Source of the DNA: Isoetes taiwanensis
Taxonomy: Eukaryota; Streptophyta; Lycopodiopsida; Isoetales; Isoetaceae
Assembly: GCA_021234155.1 (NCBI GenBank)
Contig: JAJEKV010000080.1
Span: 1,988,909-2,052,908 of the forward strand
DNA: 64,000 nt
Direction: 5' to 3'
How positions within the stretch are numbered: position 1 is the stretch's first letter; the number at the start of each line of letters is the position of its first letter. A model generated the notes under the pieces. It ran no database searches. It had not been told where the DNA came from and worked only from the letters and a program-made list of their open reading frames with translations. This document shows positions 59,654-64,000 of this stretch, piece after piece. The position numbers and the translations under genes are program-made.

Positions 59654-61740
59654 AAATATAAATATCTATATATATTAAAGGTTGTGACTGGTTGCATCTT
59701 CAATGGTGCAGCCTGTTATTTTGCTAAGTTTGTTGTTGCTATTTTGCTATCTCATTAACTCTCATTTTAATACGTGGGTTTGAGCGAGGACATATGGCAT
59801 AGCGTCTAACAAAAAATGCCCACGCCAATATATTTGGTGGTGACAAAACCATACAGGATGCTCCCTTAAAAGGTATGTATCACATGCTGTTCATTAGCAC
59901 AGGGTGCCTGTTGCTCCATAGTGGACCTTTGCTAAAAAACACAGTCCAGCTAGGTGAGAAATGCTTCTAACTGGTAAATGTATGGCCCTTCATATAGTGT
60001 GAAGCTCAATAGCCACACAAGTTAGTAGTGGTCTCTCTTATAGTGAATGACGAATTTGCTTAGGGAAATATGACTTTAAATATTGAACCAAAGGTCTACA
60101 CATTATTTAAATCTTTGGCATTTGTCTTGAATGTTAAAATGTAATTGTTAGGTATAAAAAGGCCTTATGATGGTAAAAGGTTGTTGTTGGGGCAATAAAT
60201 TACTTGGCCCGTATTGCAAGTTGGGCAAGGAAATAGTAGAATATGTGGCATTAACTTCCTTAGCCTCTTTATGTTAGTGCATGGGAAGATGAGTCCACTT
60301 TTTCCTTAGCCTCTTTATGTTAGTGCATGGGAAGATGAGTCCACTTTATTGGGCTTTAACTTCTTCGGCCTCTTTAAATGGACGTAAGTTTTTGATAGCA
60401 GAAAACAAAGTCTTTTTTGCATCCTTTGCCATTCAAAGCTATCGTCCTTGGCAAACCGGAGAGAAGTGCAGATCAGCGCCTATGGGGTCTAAAAGAGCAG
60501 GACGTCCCCACAGGGCGAAAAAAAAAAAAGCAGAGAAGTGATTTTGGTGTCCCAGTAGAACAATCACCGATGACCCGAACAAAGAATTTCCAAGCATCAA
60601 ATGTGATTAAGTAGATGTGTCATGAGAGTCGCTACAATGAAAGCAAATGCCTTGGCGGCTCATGGCGAACCCATTTTATGACAATCCGGGAAGCTAGTCT
60701 CCCTGGCGGTGGTGGTGAAACTACGTGGCTGGAGGGCGCTTCAAAAGAGGTTTCGGTTTGTTAGAATAAGAATAAAAGGCTGGTTTGATGTCATGTTCTT
60801 TATAAGAAAAAATGCGGTTTTAAAGTCCGATCCAATATGATGGCGGTGATACACAAGAAAACTAGGGTTGTATATCCATATTTATTTGTTTGTGTGTTAT
60901 TGAGCAGTTTTGTGGCTAAGATTTCTGTCTCATTTGTACATATACTTTGCTGGTTTTGTAAAAGACAGTTTTGAGCCTTACTTAGATCTATCTTTGCACT
61001 TAAAGAAAAGGATAAAAACTGAGCTCTTCTTTGCTTACCTGACGGCTACTTTGCGTTTACCCTTATCAGGCTAACATGCAATTGGTTTGGTCTGCGGGTA
61101 ACCGCGGAGAACTCATCTTTTGTGGTTAGATGTGATGGTGTAATTATGGCATTGTGGAAGTCTTGTGTGGTAAAAAACATAGTGGTGATACCTTCACTTT
61201 TACTTGCTGATTGCGGATACAAATGTCTTGATCATTTTTGCCTTTAAGAACAGCCTTGTAGTTGTTCTAGATTTTCGTCTTCATGGTCAAGAACATGATT
61301 TAGATATCGGAATATTAGAATATCGAAATCAAAGTGACAAAAACATAAAAAGTGGGATGTTATATGCATTGGTTTTACATGGAATTGTGTCATAAGAGAC
61401 TGATTTGGAACAAATAGGTTGCTTTGATAGCCTTGTGAAAATGCAAGTGGAGTCTTCTTCTTTATTATATGGCTGATAATCAAGATCTTAATGCAAGTGA
61501 TATTCAAGTTTTGTAAGAATGATGTCATACAAGAATTACAGAGATTTATTCTAAGTCATGATGATAGACACTAAGTCCCTATATACATGTGGAGCTGATA
61601 AGTCTGGCCTGACTAAGGGTATCCTTGGCTAGGCTAGATATCCGAACCTTGTCTTCGTACAGGGCTAGGGCTTGTTATATATTCAAGGTTGTGAAAATTG
61701 TACAAAATTATGAACAAAATTGTCAAAAATATAGGACATT
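59654..61740. other. No recognised gene; one tandem duplication
   Basis: A 45-nt unit (tccttagcctctttatgtta and onward) is repeated at 60257-60301 and 60303-60347. A TA-rich tract lies at 59640-59680. Plus-strand frames around 60317-60614 and 61204-61395 show no recognised family. Confidence 0.4.
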
Positions 61741-61787
61741 TTGACAGACAATCATCACCTGCACTTTCTGTTCTTTACATGTTCGAG

Positions 61788-64000
61788 TCATCGGACAAAC
61801 TTATATTTTGCAGCAAGATCAGGATGCATCTCATCCTCCGACTCATTTAATCCCTGATCACTTGAGCCTTCATGCTCAACTTCACTCTCAAAACTGGATG
61901 TACTCGAACGATCTTCTTCCTCACTGTCTACAAGCGAGTCCTCATCATCATCTTTTTTGGCCACCTTTCTAGGTTGTTTGTCTAATCCACATGCCGACCT
62001 TATTAAAGTTTGAGTGACCATCGTAACTTATTAGCAAAGCAATCGAACAAAGTCATATGCAAGAACCTTTACTTGACTAGATCTATGACAACGATTGCTT
62101 CCCCGGACTTTGCTCTCTTTCCCACTCTGTTTTACCATCTCCAAAGTATAACTCCCAATTTGAAAGCATTGGCGACATTTGTTCTCATCGATTACTTTTA
62201 ATTGAGTGGGAATTCCATCCTCTCTTGTTACCTCCAATTACTTTAGCTAGCGGGAATGGCTTCCCCGTTTCATCATTATCACCGGGACAGACTATGAGCA
62301 TTCCTTTTCGAATCTCGAGGCCCGAACGGATACCGAGCAACTTGTTGTCTTTGTCAGTCAGGGGCGGTGTACATGGCTGTCATCTTCATCCGAGCTAGCC
62401 AATATCTCTACATGTTCCTCTTGATTCTCAACTTGCACGGGGAGAGTTTGCCTAGATGGCCGGTTAGATGTAACGGTCTTCGACCTTGTAATGAAGCTTG
62501 CAACATGTCACGTTCTTGAGAAAAACTGAGGCCACCATAAAGCATCGCGCCTCCCCAAAGTGGTTTAGAGCACGACTGAATACTTGTCTCAATAAAATCC
62601 AATGATTTGTTTGAGTCAAATGCTCTTCCCTCCTTTTACTCTTTGTGGCATTTGCTCTGCGCAGAGAGCATGGAACTAGTATTGGGGATGGTGCGAATGA
62701 ATTGAATACCTACGCTTGGCCGCCAACATGCAAGGATGTGGCATATTTCTTTCCTTGTAAGATGGTCTTGTCATCTACAAGTGAAATTTTGATCTGATGC
62801 TGAAATGTAATGTTTCTCAAGGGCTCAATAGCACAGTGACCCAGTTGATCTCTCCGAAAAATCCATTCCTTGAAATCATAAGTTTCTTCTAATAACTTGA
62901 TGTCTGGACGAGGATTGTAGGAATCTTGGATAACCTCAATCATTGCTGGTAGGCTGAGCGCTTTTTTTAGCAAGACGTTTAGAGAACCCTCTTGAACATC
63001 GATCAATTTGATCATGTGTATGACCAACAAGCGGAAACCAATCTTCACCTTCTTGAAGATTTGTTTCTCAACTAACATAACCACGATAACCAAACAACGC
63101 TGATTCTTATTTTCCCTTGTCGTGTTGTCTAGCTGAAGATCTGAGAACCGGTGGTATATGTTCTAGATTGGAAAGAAGCTTATTCAATATTGTGATAGTG
63201 AGATTTGGATCAGCATGAATGTTTGGATAGTTCAAAAATGCCTTGCAAGATAGTTTTCCATTAAATACCATAGCACCAACAACATGCGGTGTATGAAATC
63301 TTCTTCAAGAACATCCTTAGGCACATTGACAAAATGTGGTAGGGTGGTCTTCTTCTCCGTCCATTCCATCAATAACAACCGATATGTAGTTGAGTGGTTG
63401 CTCCAATTGCTTTCTTCCTATGTTTTGTCAATTTTCTCATTTCCAAAAGATTGTTGTTCTCTCATGGCTTGGTTTCTCTTTCAATGCATCCGAAATGAAA
63501 ACATGTTTAGGAAAGAACCTACTTTTAAGTAGAACTAGGCAAGAACACGCCCACCGGAAGCTTACTTTTAGTGTGAAGTGTCCTTGCATTTTGTCTCCCG
63601 AGCTTTTAATTGAGCATGTAGCACAAACAGACATCCTATGCTTTCTAGGAATGGACACGCCAGAAAACTCTTTTCCGAGCACGCGATAAAGTAAGAGTAG
63701 CGGACATGGCGTTCTCCAGCCTCAACACACATGTCCTTATAATTATCGTAGACTTCTTGTTTTGTGAAGTTGTCACTCAAGTGGTACATAGGGAACATTA
63801 GGGAGTTTCTCACAAGACTCCTTAAAGAAACCTTCCATCCGGAAACACATTGAAGGGCATGAATGCGGATATGCCTCTGAATGGCGGTAGTCATTGATGC
63901 CCGGATTCTTGTCAAAAAAAACCTTTTCTTCAGGCGGTCAAGTCGCCCTGTTGCCTAAAGCATGAATCAATTTGAAGGGCGTTTGGATGGGCGGTGTGGC
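61788..64000 (-). mobile_element. DUF7869-type transposon protein, frameshifted; continues past the window
   Basis: Minus-strand fragments follow the order of large plant element proteins of the DUF7869 kind (from memory). They are VRNSLMFPMYHLSDNFTKQE with VYDNYKDMCVEAGERHVRYS (about 63820-63710), IDGM then KTTLPHFVNVPKD (about 63370-63320), GAMVFNGKLSCKAFLNYPN and ADPNLTITIL (about 63280-63180), LQLDNTTRENKNQ (about 63135-63100), VGHTHDQID (about 63025) and TYDFKEWI (about 62885). These acidic/His blocks are the likely nuclease core. At least three frameshifts separate them, so the copy is dead. Further 3' lie weak frames and an acidic Ser/Glu/Asp-rich frame (62021-61788, SEEEDRSSTSSFESEVEHEG), possibly the C-terminus. 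The N-terminal part lies beyond position 64000. Confidence 0.65.

Overview
This is nuclear DNA of a land plant. Genes have short exons with GT-AG (some GC-AG) introns, and the proteins are plant-type: a pectin-degrading polygalacturonase, a rhamnogalacturonan lyase and a TONNEAU1-like microtubule protein. The intergenic space is packed with decayed plant transposons. The transposon mix (a Replitron-like Rep remnant, a DUF7869-type element, a MULE/FAR1-like relict, fern-like LINEs) fits a seed-free plant such as a fern or lycophyte better than an angiosperm. That is inference from memory, not a search.

Layout. 1-3.1 kb: decayed Replitron-like element (minus) and tandem duplications. 3.7-5.5 kb: seven-coding-exon gene for a very acidic nuclear-type protein (plus). 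6.2-11.4 kb: rhamnogalacturonan lyase (minus). 11.9-12.2 kb: fold-back element with near-perfect palindromes. 12.6-14.3 kb: broken unknown coding frame and a 240-bp duplication. 15.4-21.2 kb: nested LTR-retrotransposon wreckage (copia, then gypsy, then an antisense gypsy pol piece). 21.9-23.1 kb: six-exon THEP1/NTPCR-like P-loop NTPase (minus). 23.5-30.2 kb: nine-exon polygalacturonase (plus) with a 21-nt microexon. 31.0-32.8 kb: three-exon DSCC1 cohesion gene (minus). 34.4-35.5 kb: MULE/FAR1-like transposase relict. 40.7-42.7 and 54.4-55.8 kb: 3' ends of LINEs. 43-50.5 and 56-59.7 kb: two related minus-strand loci of unknown nature sharing a 2.44-kb direct duplication, with a 499-residue orphan reading frame and a perfect 124-bp inverted repeat. 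51.9-52.5 kb: TON1-like gene lacking its first exon. 61.8-64 kb: frameshifted DUF7869-type transposon running off the window.

How the genes relate. The lyase and polygalacturonase both act on pectin (rhamnogalacturonan I and homogalacturonan). They lie about 12 kb apart in opposite orientation, and nothing in the sequence shows co-regulation. DSCC1 (replication/cohesion) and TON1-like (cortical microtubules) are housekeeping functions. The least explained region is 43-60 kb: orphan, apparently spliced coding sequence, duplicated and flanked by a fold-back repeat, which may be an undescribed mobile element or a recently amplified gene. All coordinates and splice sites were read by eye; no search or alignment program was run.
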